A DNA stretch of 64,000 nucleotides from Ascaphus truei (lineage: Eukaryota > Chordata > Amphibia > Anura > Ascaphidae). Position numbers and translations under genes: made by a program. This document shows, one piece after another, positions 54,669 to 64,000 of the stretch. The notes beneath the pieces are model-generated. The model saw only the letters and a program-made list of their open reading frames with translations, had not been told where the DNA came from and ran no database searches. The stretch is from positions 284,312,908-284,376,907 of the forward strand of contig CM071569.1 of NCBI GenBank assembly GCA_036426205.1, given 5' to 3'. Position 1 is the first letter of the stretch. The number at the start of each line of letters is the position of its first letter.

Positions 54669-55287
54669 TACACACGCTAGCAGTGTGGCACAGTGCTATA
54701 CACAGAATGGTGTAGGCACAAGGGTCGCTGCCCTGAAAATCCACAGGGATATTATTTAAGGGCGACTTGCCCCAAGTCAGAGCGAGCGGTACCCACCGGA
54801 TTTCTTCAACAAGTCCATAACATTACAGTAGTATTTCCGATTTAGTATATGCTGTCTGTGAGTAAGTTACTTGCTGCTGCACTTCTTTACCCCCAGGCTG
54901 TGCAGAAAGCTTGGCAATACGCCCGGCAATAGCTTATGGATCAATGTTAAAATGGACATGAAGCAAAAGGTGACCCTGTGTGCTAATTTGCATTGATTAC
55001 CCCAGAATCCCTGGCTGCAGGTGGAAGCACTGGACGCTAAGAGATAAGGGGAAGGGCAGGGCTGCAGACCTGGCTGAGACTAGTGAATTTACTCACTGTA
55101 TACTTTTATTTGCCGTACACGGTACGGTGGGGGCAGGGTGGTGGGGTGTCACTTTTACTCATATAACTTTTTTGTGTGGTATTTAGTAATGAACCTCATT
55201 AAACGTCAGGAAGGGGGTCCTCCTCAGGGGTTACGCTATCATTTTACTGTTACTGAATTAAACATGTTTAAAAGCTGTATACATTTA
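54669..55287. other. No gene seen; repeat fragments
   Basis: 54670-54800 resembles a dispersed-repeat tail (CTGCCCTGAAAATCCACAGG). 54995-55060 has CCCCAGAATCCCTGGCTGCA, a phrase like that near 50390. Confidence 0.4.
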
Positions 55288-55560
55288 GGGGCCTATGCAG
55301 AGAGCAGCGCTAGAATAAATTGGAAGTTTAGAAAAAGTAGCTTTAATGGAGAGTTTTATCTCCATATGCAGAAATGGGCGAAATCCGCTATTTTAGCATT
55401 ACTGCATGTGGAGAATTGTAATAGGAGATAGCGCGCAGCTGAAAGGAGAAAAAAAATGGCGTGTTTTTCCTACCACCTCTCGCTCTTTTCAGCTGTTTTT
55501 TTGCGCGATTTTCGCGGGAAATGGGCGGATTGTAATAGCGCTGCTCTCTGCATGAGGCCC
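55288..55560 (+). mobile_element. Harbinger-like MITE, internally deleted copy
   Basis: 273 bp, both ends intact (GGGGCCTATGCAGAGAGCAG and CTGCTCTCTGCATGAGGCCC), perfect TTA duplication (55285-55287 and 55561-55563). The central 200 bases are missing relative to the 45856 copy. Confidence 0.93.
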
Positions 55561-55789
55561 TTACGTCTCCATGCTTATCTGTAGATATATACTGACTAAC
55601 GCTTTCAATTAAAGCTCGTAGGCCACGCCTGAGCGAGGATTATCTCAAATATACCCAAGTACAACCCCCGGGGGATTTAATAACGGAGCGCAGGGTCAGG
55701 TGAGAAAAGCAAAGTAATGGCCGTTACCGAATAAATACCCATGGGCCATGGAAAAGGGATGTGAGAGGAGCATGAGAGTCATACCACAG

Positions 55790-56460
55790 GCGGCAGGCCG
55801 AGGCCTTCATTACAGGCATCAGGCCTGTACATACGCAGGGCCGCTTACCATTCTCAAGGGCGAGGCTTCATGACAGGGCGATCCGAGCCTTACATTACAG
55901 GCAGGCCGAGGCCTTAACATTCAGCAGCCGAGGCCTTAAATTACATAGCAGGCCGAGGCCTAACAATTACAGGCAGGGGCCGAGGCCTACATTACAGGCA
56001 GGCCAGGCCTTACATTACATTACCAGGCAGGGCCGAGGCCTGACATTACAGGCAGGCCGAGGCCTTACATTACAGGCAGGCCGAGGCCATACACATTACA
56101 GGGGCGCCGAGGCCATACATTACAGGCAGGCCGAGCCTTACTTACAGGCAGGCCGAGGCCTTACATTACAGGCAGGCCGAGGCCTTACATTACAGGCAGG
56201 CGAGGCCATACATTACAGGCAGGCGAGGCCATACATTACAGGCAGGCCGAGGCCTTACATTACAGGCATGGCCGAGCCATCCTACAGATGCAGCCGAGCC
56301 CATACATTCAGGAGGCAGGCCGAGGCCATCCATTACAGGCATGCCGAGCCTTACATTACAGGCAGGCCGAGGCCTTACATTACACGCAGGCCGAGGCCTT
56401 ACATTACAGGCAGGCCGAGGCCTTACATTACAGGCAGGCCGAGGCCTTATATTACAGCAC
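55790..56460. repeat. 24-bp minisatellite, about 27 copies
   Basis: The unit is AGGCAGGCCGAGGCCTTACA and TTAC. Variants carry CCATAC in place of CTTAC. Confidence 0.96.
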
Positions 56461-56474
56461 GCAGCGCTGCACTG

Positions 56475-58475
56475 AGACCCCCGGCCCATCACTGTGGGAA
56501 TTACACTGAGACCCCGAGACCCTCACTGTGGGAATTACACTGAGACCCCCGGCCCCCCACTGAGGGAATTACACCGAGACCCCCGGCCCCTCACTGAGGG
56601 AATTACACTGAGACCCCCGGCCCCTCACTGTGGGATTACAGATACCCCCGGCCCCTCACTGTGGAATTACACTGGAACCCCCGGCCCCTCACTTGGGAAT
56701 TACCCTGGACCCCCGGCCCCTCCTGTGGGAATTACACTGAGACCCCGTCCCCCAGCCCCTCAACTGTGGGAATTTACACTGAGACCCTCGCCCCCCACTG
56801 TGGGAATTACACTGAGACCCCCGGCCCCTCCGTGGAATTACACTGAGACCCCCAGCCCCTCACTGTGGGAATTACACTGAGACCCCTAACCCCTCACTGT
56901 GGGAATTACACTGAGACCCCCGGCCCCTCACTGTGGGAATTACACTGAGACCCCCGGCCCCTCACTGTGGGAATTACACTGAGACCCCCGGCCCCTCACT
57001 GTGGGAATTACACTGAGACCCCGGCCCAACACTAGATTACACGAGACCTCCCGGCCCCTCACTGTGGGAATTACACTGAGACCCCCGCCCCTCACTGTGG
57101 GAATAACACTGAGACCCTCCGGCCCCTCACTGTGGGAATTACACTGAGAACCCCTAACCCCCTCACTGTGGGAATTCAATGAGACCCCCGCGCCCTCACG
57201 TGGGAATTACACTGAGACCTCCCGGCCCCTCACTGTGGGAATTACACTGAGACCCCTAACCCCTCACTGTGGGAATTACACTGAGACCCCCGGCCCCTCA
57301 CTGTGGGAATTACACTGAGACCCCCAGCCCCTCACTGTGGGAATTACACTGAGACCCCGGCCCCTCACTGTGGGAATTACACAGAGTCCCCCCCGGCCCC
57401 TCACTGTGGAATTACACCGGGACCCCCAGCGCGCCCCTCACTGTGGGAATTACACACTGAGACCCCCGGCCCTCCACTGGGAATTACACCGAGACCCCCG
57501 GCCCTCACTGTGGATTACCTGAGACCCCCGCCCCTCACTGTGAATTACACTGAGACGCCACCCCGCCCTCCCTATGACTTACACTTAACCTCCACCCCTC
57601 CCTGTGGGAATTACAACACAGAGACCCCGGCCCCTCACTGTGGGAATTACACAGAGACCCCCGGCATCTCACTGTGGGAATTACACTGAGACCCCCTCCC
57701 CTCACTGTGGGAATTACACTGAGACCCCCCCATCCCTCCATGTGGGAATTACACTGAGACCCCCCAGCTCCTCACTGTGGGAATTACACTGAGACCCCTA
57801 ACCCCTCACAGTGGGAATTACACTGAGACCCCCGGCCCCTCCCTGTGGAATTACACTGAACCCCCAGCCCTCAACTGTGGGAATTACACTGAGACCCCCA
57901 GCCCCACTGGGAATTACACTGAGACCCCTAACCCCTCACAGTGGGAATTAACACTAGACCCCCCAGCCCCTCACTGTGGGAATTACACTGAGACCCCCGC
58001 CCCCTCTCTGTGGGAATTACAGAGACCCCCCGCCCCTCACTGTGGAATTCACAGAACCCCCGGCCCCTCATGTGGAATTACACTGAGACCCCCGGCCCCT
58101 CACTGTGGGAATTACACTGAGACCCCCGGCCCCTCACTGTGGGAATTACACGAGACCCCGGCCCCTCCCTATGGGAATTACACTGCCCCCCCCCGGCCCC
58201 TCACTGTGGGAATTACAGCGATCCCCCGCCTCACTGTGGGAATTAACACTGAGACCCCTATACCCCTCACGGTGTAATTACACTGAGACCCCCGGCCCCT
58301 CACTGTGGGAATTACACTGAGACCCCCAGCCCCTCACTGTGGGAATTACACTGAGACCCCCAGCCCCTCACTGTGGGAATTACACTGAGACCCCCGGCCC
58401 CTCCCTGTGGGAATTACACTGAGACCCCCGGCCCCTCACTGTGGGAATTACTCTGAGACCCCCAACCCCTCACAG
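56475..58475. repeat. 35-bp minisatellite, about 55 copies
   Basis: The unit is CCGGCCCCTCACTGTGGGAA and TTACACTGAGACCCC. It follows the 24-bp array with only about 15 bases between; the units are unrelated. Subtypes include CCTAACCCC and CCAGCCCC. Confidence 0.97.
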
Positions 58476-60174
58476 CGCAGTATGTGCTGTATACAGTTTC
58501 CAAGCAGATAACAAGGGACATTAACAATACGGCAGCTGCAGCAGCTGTGTTTGCGAAGCAGTGTCACCATCACTCACACAACTGTGCAAGCTTTGCACTT
58601 CCCGCACACATATCTACATGTTATACGGGCAGAGCCCCTCTCCCCCCCGTACCGCCCCCTCCCCCCCATGCCCCCCCGTACAGCGCCCCGGTAATGGAAG
58701 TGATATTTGCATTGTAAACATGATACAGTCTTTACATCGCCTCAGGATGAGAAGTGCAGTGACGTGTTATGTTTCCACTCTCACGGGAAATGTACAATTA
58801 TATTTTAGTGGGTTTTAGCAATCCAAGCTATATCCTACATGGGTGTTTTTTAAATAAATCACTTCTGCGGTATTAGACTGGCTGCATTTTAAATACATTT
58901 GTATTCCAACTCAGTGCCGTTTTTAATGAGTTTTAATACACTGAGAATTCTGATTTCTGTAGCGGGCTTTATCCCACCTCCCCAGCAGTGCTGGATCTTC
59001 TCAGCACTTTCCTGTTTGTGAGCATTTGTTGCCAATGTTACCTTCGCAATATAAGAATACATTGTAGCTGCTGAGTTACACTGACTGCAGGATTGATTGA
59101 AACTGAAAGGCAGCCATTTGGCGAACCCTAGGAAGCCGGATCTTGGCTGATTGATCACGGGAGAACTAATTGATCGGCAGATTAGGTAATTCGTTTTCAA
59201 CCAAGGTAATCAAAGGCTGCATGTATTAATATACATGTGGAAGAATGTACATATTACCCTATAGAAGTTTGCTGCTGGTAAAAAGAGAGGACTTACAGTA
59301 CATATAGAAAAACTAAAGAACCAAGAGGAGGTGAATGTATAAGGCCGACAGAAAGAAAAATGTGTAAGTTTTATTATATTCACACCAGGGAATTTGTGCA
59401 CCCACAGTTTGCCTCTATAGTAAATTGCACCAAATCAAAAAAAGCATATGCTTTATTTAACCCCTTCAGGGCTTTCTCACATTTTTCACTAGTTCAAGGG
59501 ACAATAATTACATATATTCAGTGTAGGTACCTGCAAATTTGGTTATTATGCCTTGACGTGGCATGCAGGCTTATAACGCTTTGGCCAAAGGGTTTAACTA
59601 AATAACCCTTATTTATGAGATCAATATTTTATTTTAGCCTAATTGGTAGGAGCGCAGGAATCGGTCTTTTTGTTTTTCATTAATGTGTGTGTGTATAATC
59701 TATTATTATTTTTTAAGTGTCACTTGGGTTGCCAAATAACAGATGATGGGAAACTATTGCCATTAATATCTGTTTATTTTTGAAAGTGCAGAGACATTTG
59801 GGTCCGAGGTCATCTAAATATTTCTAAATCTCAGGTCCAGATACAGGGGACGTTATCTTGCACGCACGTTGACCAAAACAGTACTCATTTGTGGAGATAA
59901 CCTCGCCACTTTTCCTTGCCGCGACTTTCCTGTTTCTGGGCTGGTGATGTACAAATCATTAGATAACCTCTGTATAGGGGAAAGGTAGGAGACCCCCAAT
60001 CCAAACCGGAGCTCCGACCAGTGACATCACCGCGGTCGCACGCAGCCTTCCACCTACCCGCATCTAATACAGATACGCCGAGCGAGTTCTGCACATTGAG
60101 CGCGCTTGTATAAGCTTGTCATCTTCGAGGAAATTGTTTAACAGCCTGCACTTTGTGGGTTGCTTTGCACTTCT
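58476..60174. other. No gene seen; one dispersed repeat
   Basis: 59020-59225 is a copy of the family at 41895 (ATTGTAGCTGCTGAGTTACA, then GGCAGCCATTTGGCGAACC). The rest is AT-rich and unassigned. Confidence 0.5.
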
Positions 60175-60330
60175 GTTTTATACATTTAATATATAACCTC
60201 TATTCATTTAATGTAACCGTGTATTGTCACCGTAACTCTGTGCCCAGGAGATACGTGAAAACGAGGAGGTATTACTCCCCGGTAAAATATTTGATAAATA
60301 AATCAAACAAAATAAATATTAAACAAGTCT
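60175..60330 (+). mobile_element. 3' tail of the L2/CR1-like LINE, second truncated copy
   Basis: GTAACTCTGTGCCCAGGAGA, then GGTAAAATATTTGATAAATA, as in the tail at 54555-54668. More diverged than the 41225 copy. Confidence 0.8.
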
Positions 60331-61537
60331 CAGCATCATTTCAGTGTCTGCAGCACTGGTGCTATTTTGACAATGGCGAGCACGCAGTGTTCTGTAAGCG
60401 CAGCTCCCAGGAGGCAGATTACACATCTGGGGCACGCTTACACACCCCACACACCCAGTGACTTCTCGCTAACATCTGTTCTGTGTCACAGCCAGTTACT
60501 GAGTCACTGGGAGGAGGAATATTGCAGCACCGCACCCCGAGTGCGCCCGGGCGTTCTGCGTTCTGCGCGCTGAACCCTGCCAGAGATCCCCCTGACATTC
60601 CCTGGTAACAACAATAACCTGTGCTTTGTAGCCAGGACATGGCATTGTAGGACACTAATTCCTGCCCTGAAGAGCTCACACTCTAATGTTAGTACATGAG
60701 GCAGGGGGACATAACATAGAGATGAGAGATTTAGGTCATTAGACCCTCTGAGTTGTGCTCCTCCCTCGTCGGTCCACCAGCCAATAAACCCCTGACAGAT
60801 GTTTCCTGGGAGTTACACTAACTTAGGTGGGGTTATCTTGGCCTGCAAGGGCTGTCCTGCCCTGGGGTGGGGGTGGAAGGGCAGCTCACTGAATACGCAG
60901 CCCCCCCCTCCATGCTAAGCATCACAAAGTCTCATTCCATTGCAGTGAAAGCGCTCACCCAAGTAACACCGTCCATCACCTTTTTAATATTTGTGTGCTA
61001 AGCCAATATATGTTTAACAGCTTTACCAATGCAGGTGGGCCAAACGCTGATTGCCACCAGAACAGATGTTATTTGCAACACACAAAGCTTTTGTTAGGCC
61101 CGGTGGCGTGGCTTTTGTGTTGCCTGCCCCCTGGCAGTGAGAGGGTTAAGAGCTCCTACCCGCAGGGAAGAAGGAATGCAGAAAGGATGCCAGAGGTGCG
61201 GCAATTACAGCCCAATAATAAGGCTGCGGAAAGATTTACAACATCTCACCCCTTTGCTGCCAGATGGGCCACAACGCCTACCCCCCAAAATTAGAGCACC
61301 CCCCCCCCTCCGATCCCCCCCCCCCCAAAAAAAACTGACTTAACATCAGCACCTCGCCAACAATGCAGAAACTGGTTTCCACAAAGCGGTGTGGGACCAG
61401 GAGACAAACAAGTGAAAATGAAGATAGTTTATCAAATATACATGAAATCTTCGTACGTACGCAGGACAGGACTATACAGTGAGAATAACTATACAGGAAA
61501 GTCAAAATATACAGTCTTAGGAGAGACTTTTATATCA
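60331..61537. other. No gene seen
   Basis: Unassigned. 60640-60740 resembles a dispersed-repeat tail. 61300-61330 has C-runs and an A-run. Confidence 0.4.
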
Positions 61538-61798
61538 GGGGCGCTCAACTCCCGTCCTCAAGGGCCACCAACAGGTCAGGTTTCCAGGATATCCGCTTCA
61601 GCACAGGTGGCTCAATCAGTGGCTCAGTCGAAGACTGAGCCACTGATTGAGCCACCTGTGCTGAGCCAGGGATCCGAAAGCCTGACCTGTTGGTGGCCCC
61701 TTCGTGGTCTTTGACTGAGCCACCCGTGCTGAAGCAGGGATATCCCGAAAACCTGACCCGTTGGTGGCCCTTGAGGACGGGAGTTGAGGACCCCCGGC
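61538..61798. repeat. Long palindromic repeat, copy 6, with duplicated right arm
   Basis: A complete hairpin unit centred on GTCGAAGAC (61628-61636) is followed by a second right arm (GAGCCACCCGTGCTGAAGCA ... GGACGGGAGTTGAGG). This looks like two nested or tandem units. Confidence 0.9.
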
Positions 61799-61954
61799 AC
61801 GCACAATGCTTGTTGTCTCGCTTTAATCACGGTGACATTCCCACACTGTAATTACAAGATGTTTGCTTCATGATCTCACTCCTCCGTTCTGCCTCAGGGG
61901 ACCTGGGCCCGCTATGCATGTTTTCCATTAAAGCTAACTTTTCTTCCCCCATAA

Positions 61955-62050
61955 CAAAGGAGGGAGAGGGGGGGTACGGGGCATGATGCCTTTTATTGGA
62001 CCAACAAGTAGTGGAAATGTTACAGGCTTTCCAACCTCTCGGGGTCCCCC
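61955..62050 (-). repeat. CTTTTATTGGACCAACAAG dispersed repeat
   Basis: Same words and order as 35595-35690, ending CAGGCTTTCCAACCTCTCGG. Confidence 0.75.
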
Positions 62051-62129
62051 ATCGGGTCTGGCAGAAATACAGAACCACACAATATTATATACAGGGTTTG
62101 TAAGAGGGATATCTGGCTGGAATGGCAAC

Positions 62130-62235
62130 ATATGTATCCTTCATATGTATCCTTCACGTGTATCCTTCATATGTATCCTTCACATGTATCCTTTACGTGT
62201 ATCCTTCACGTGTATCCTTCACATGTATCCCAAAG
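62130..62235. repeat. 13-bp minisatellite, about eight copies
   Basis: The unit TGTATCCTTCACA alternates with TGTATCCTTCACG/TGTATCCTTCATA variants. Confidence 0.95.
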
Positions 62236-62283
62236 CAAGGAAACGTCGCAAGCGCAAACACAGACGCCAAAGCACAATATAAT

Positions 62284-62576
62284 GCAGGCAGGGGCGTGCA
62301 AACGTCCTGTCTGCTCTCCCCCCCCCCTTACCTCTAATGCGGCGTCAAATGACGCTACGGGTCATGTGACGTCACGTGAGTCTTCATGGCAACGGGCGTC
62401 AAATAACGCCGCTGGGTCATGTGACGTTGCGTCACATGACCACGCGGCGGCATTTACCACCGCGTTGCCATGGAGAAACGTGGACTGAAGCCGGGTAAGG
62501 GAGCCCCCCCCCCAAAAAAAACAATTATTGCGCCCCTTAGCTTCCCCCCTGCCGTAAGGGTTGGGAAACCCCCAGT
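62284..62576 (+). repeat. Dispersed repeat with GTGACG core, copy 4
   Basis: It contains GTCAAATGACGC, CATGTGACGTCACGTGAGTC, TTCATGGCAACGGGC, then a second internal GTCAAATAACGCC and GTGACGTTGCGTCACATGAC. The central part appears duplicated relative to other copies. Confidence 0.75.
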
Positions 62577-62862
62577 AAGGAGCATGGCTGTCCGTTACTC
62601 AAGTTTAAAGATTTGTGGCTTTTTTAGGCACCCGAGTTGAAAAAATACATATCGCTGTCACCCAGATACAGATATCGTGAGCACCCGCGGGAGAAATATC
62701 TAAACGATGTCACGTTTTGTGAGGCCGTTTCCAAACACAGACGTAGGAGTATTGGTTTGTAACTGGGCCCCCATCGCCGCAACATGGAAATCCCTGCAGG
62801 ACCTGCTTCAGCTCAGCGGGATAAGCTAATGAAAAAAATAAAATACATGATATATATATATA

Positions 62863-63018
62863 TAGTGTTCGACAAACCTATACATTTGCACGCCCCGGGC
62901 GAGTGGATTTAACATCGTGGCGAGCTCCTATTGGCCCAAGCAGCACACGTGTGGTACTAGGTGGCGAGTAGATTTTTTTGTTCGGCGAATAGATTTTTTG
63001 GTGATTTGTCAACCACTG
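62863..63018. mobile_element. 156-bp miniature inverted-repeat element, Tc1-like
   Basis: The left end TAGTGTTCGACAAACC roughly inverts the right end GATTTGTCAACCACTG. It lies between TA repeats, consistent with TA target use. Confidence 0.65.
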
Positions 63019-63139
63019 TATATATATATACAGTATACACCGGTACTGTATAGATCATTGACTATAGTGGCACTGCACTGAGACTGAGTGCAGTAACTTC
63101 AAAAAGATTAGGAATAAAGGCAGGTAATTGCAGGAACTC

Positions 63140-63232
63140 CGGGACTTGTTGAAAAAGTTACAAATATTTATGACAAAAAGGTAAATGTTGACCTTTTGAA
63201 AGAAATATTTTTCACTTTTTCAACAAGTCCCG
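63140..63232. repeat. 93-bp hairpin with 19-bp perfect outer stem
   Basis: CGGGACTTGTTGAAAAAGT (63140-63158) and ACTTTTTCAACAAGTCCCG (63214-63232) pair perfectly. The inner AAATATTTATGACAAAAAGG pairs imperfectly with CCTTTTGAAAGAAATATTT. The small loop is near 63180-63186. It could be a tiny transposon or a microRNA-like fold. Confidence 0.8.
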
Positions 63233-63449
63233 TAGTGCCTGGTATTATTTTCATATACAGAATATATACACTAATATATATAGTGCAGAATAAATGAGTT
63301 CACTATTGCAACTGGACTAACATGGCAATTTCATAACTGCTCTATATTACCGTTTGATTTGTGAGTGGGCATTTGTCTGTTTTTTAATGTTCCATAAACT
63401 GATTGTTTTACTTTAATGCACTAGGTGTGCGCCTGTTTTTTTCTCTTTT

Positions 63450-63454
<5 letters not shown>

Positions 63455-63512
<58 letters not shown>
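63455..63512. repeat. (TA)n microsatellite
   Basis: Uninterrupted TA repeats of about 55 bases adjoining the element at 63513. Confidence 0.97.
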
Positions 63513-63515
<3 letters not shown>

Positions 63516-63730
63516 CTCAACCCCCTTATAACGCTGTGCTTGGGGTCCAAATTATCACATCGCGTTATAAGCGGATCGCGTTAGAAATAATGTACAACTG
63601 TATGCATTGTACAATAAAGTATTTAAGACACCACCAATAATCGTGTTGTAAAGTATTCATAAATACGGAAATAGGGAGCCGCGCATGCATCGCGTTATAA
63701 GCGGATCCGCGTTGTAATGGGGTTGAGCTG
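63513..63730. mobile_element. 218-bp Tc1/mariner-like MITE
   Basis: Ends CAGCTCAACCCC and GGGGTTGAGCTG, flanked by TA. Subterminal CGCGTTATAAGCGGATC occurs near both ends. No coding capacity. Confidence 0.85.
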
Positions 63731-63834
63731 TATATATATATATATTTTTTTTTAATTATACTCTGCACTATTTGCGTCTATAAGTTCTGCCTGGGTTCAA
63801 CAGTGTGCATTTTAAATCTTAAATGATTAAACAT

Positions 63835-63960
63835 AACTTAGACGTAAGCTCCTCGGGGCAGGGACTCCGCTTCCTAATGTTACTCTTATATCTGAAGCGC
63901 TTCTTCCCATTACGTGTTATATTATTATGTCACGTGTGTTACTGCTGTGACGCGCTGTGT
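63835..63960 (-). repeat. ATATAGCG-CAAAGCGCTT family, reversed copy
   Basis: It has CTGAAGCGCTTCTTCCCATT, GTCACGTGTGTTACTGCTGT and AGCTCCTCGGGGCAGGGACT, the inverse of words in the 6525 and 11830 copies. Confidence 0.75.
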
Positions 63961-63967
63961 AAAGACA

Positions 63968-63994
63968 TACATATATATATATATATATATATAT
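63968..63994. repeat. (AT)n microsatellite
   Basis: Short TA repeat at the window end. Confidence 0.9.
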
Positions 63995-64000
63995 GTGCAT

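Noticed and set aside
56494..58320. Frames of 70-166 codons in the 56-58 kb block
   Set aside because: 35-bp minisatellite, 11 to 12 residues per unit with frame slips.
50908..58475. CRISPR-like regular repeats
   Set aside because: Units are contiguous with no unique spacers, in a vertebrate genome; these are minisatellites.

Overview
This is an intron-rich vertebrate nuclear window, mostly repeats. I infer an anuran amphibian: the proteins look amphibian-like, and the mix of Ty3, DIRS-type, L2/CR1-like and CORE-SINE sequence with many small inverted-repeat transposons fits. I could not test this by search. There is nothing bacterial or organellar and no rRNA, tRNA or CRISPR array.

Two recognisable genes lie on the minus strand. 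TAF13 (TFIID histone-fold subunit) has three well-supported coding exons between 8880 and 13534 and a doubtful first exon near 17.55 kb. Upstream of it, nine exons between 22924 and 35474 form an unbroken, phase-consistent reading frame for the C-terminal 60% of the kinetochore protein NDC80. The microtubule-binding CH-domain half of NDC80 was not found. The next same-strand exon upstream (36588-37058) instead encodes a Pro/Ser-rich segment with an AKAP2/MISP-like charged helix. Its splice phase fits the first NDC80 exon, as does a 33-bp micro-exon at 41599-41631 and possibly an exon at 47170-47326. Whether this is a headless NDC80 with a new N-terminus, two abutting genes, or a rearrangement or assembly join is the main open question.

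Layout: 1-5 kb, a broken Ty3/gypsy element (minus strand) and unassigned sequence. 5-8.6 kb, interspersed repeats. 8.9-17.6 kb, TAF13 with repeat-filled introns. 16.3-22.4 kb, minisatellites, ending in a head-to-head inverted array. 22.9-37.1 kb, the NDC80-type gene, with DIRS and transposon remnants in its introns. 37.1-41 kb, two noisy tandem arrays and a 35-base N gap. 41-49.5 kb, candidate exons, a cluster of miniature inverted-repeat elements and more minisatellites. 49.5-58.5 kb, four large arrays and an L2/CR1-like LINE split by a transposon. 58.5-64 kb, interspersed repeats, Tc1-type miniature elements and a long hairpin.

Tandem arrays occupy roughly 11 kb by my boundaries. Many long open frames here are side effects of repeat units that are a multiple of three bases or lack stops, and were not called as genes. 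The large arrays carry many small indels while nearby exons are intact, which suggests unpolished long-read sequence inside the arrays.
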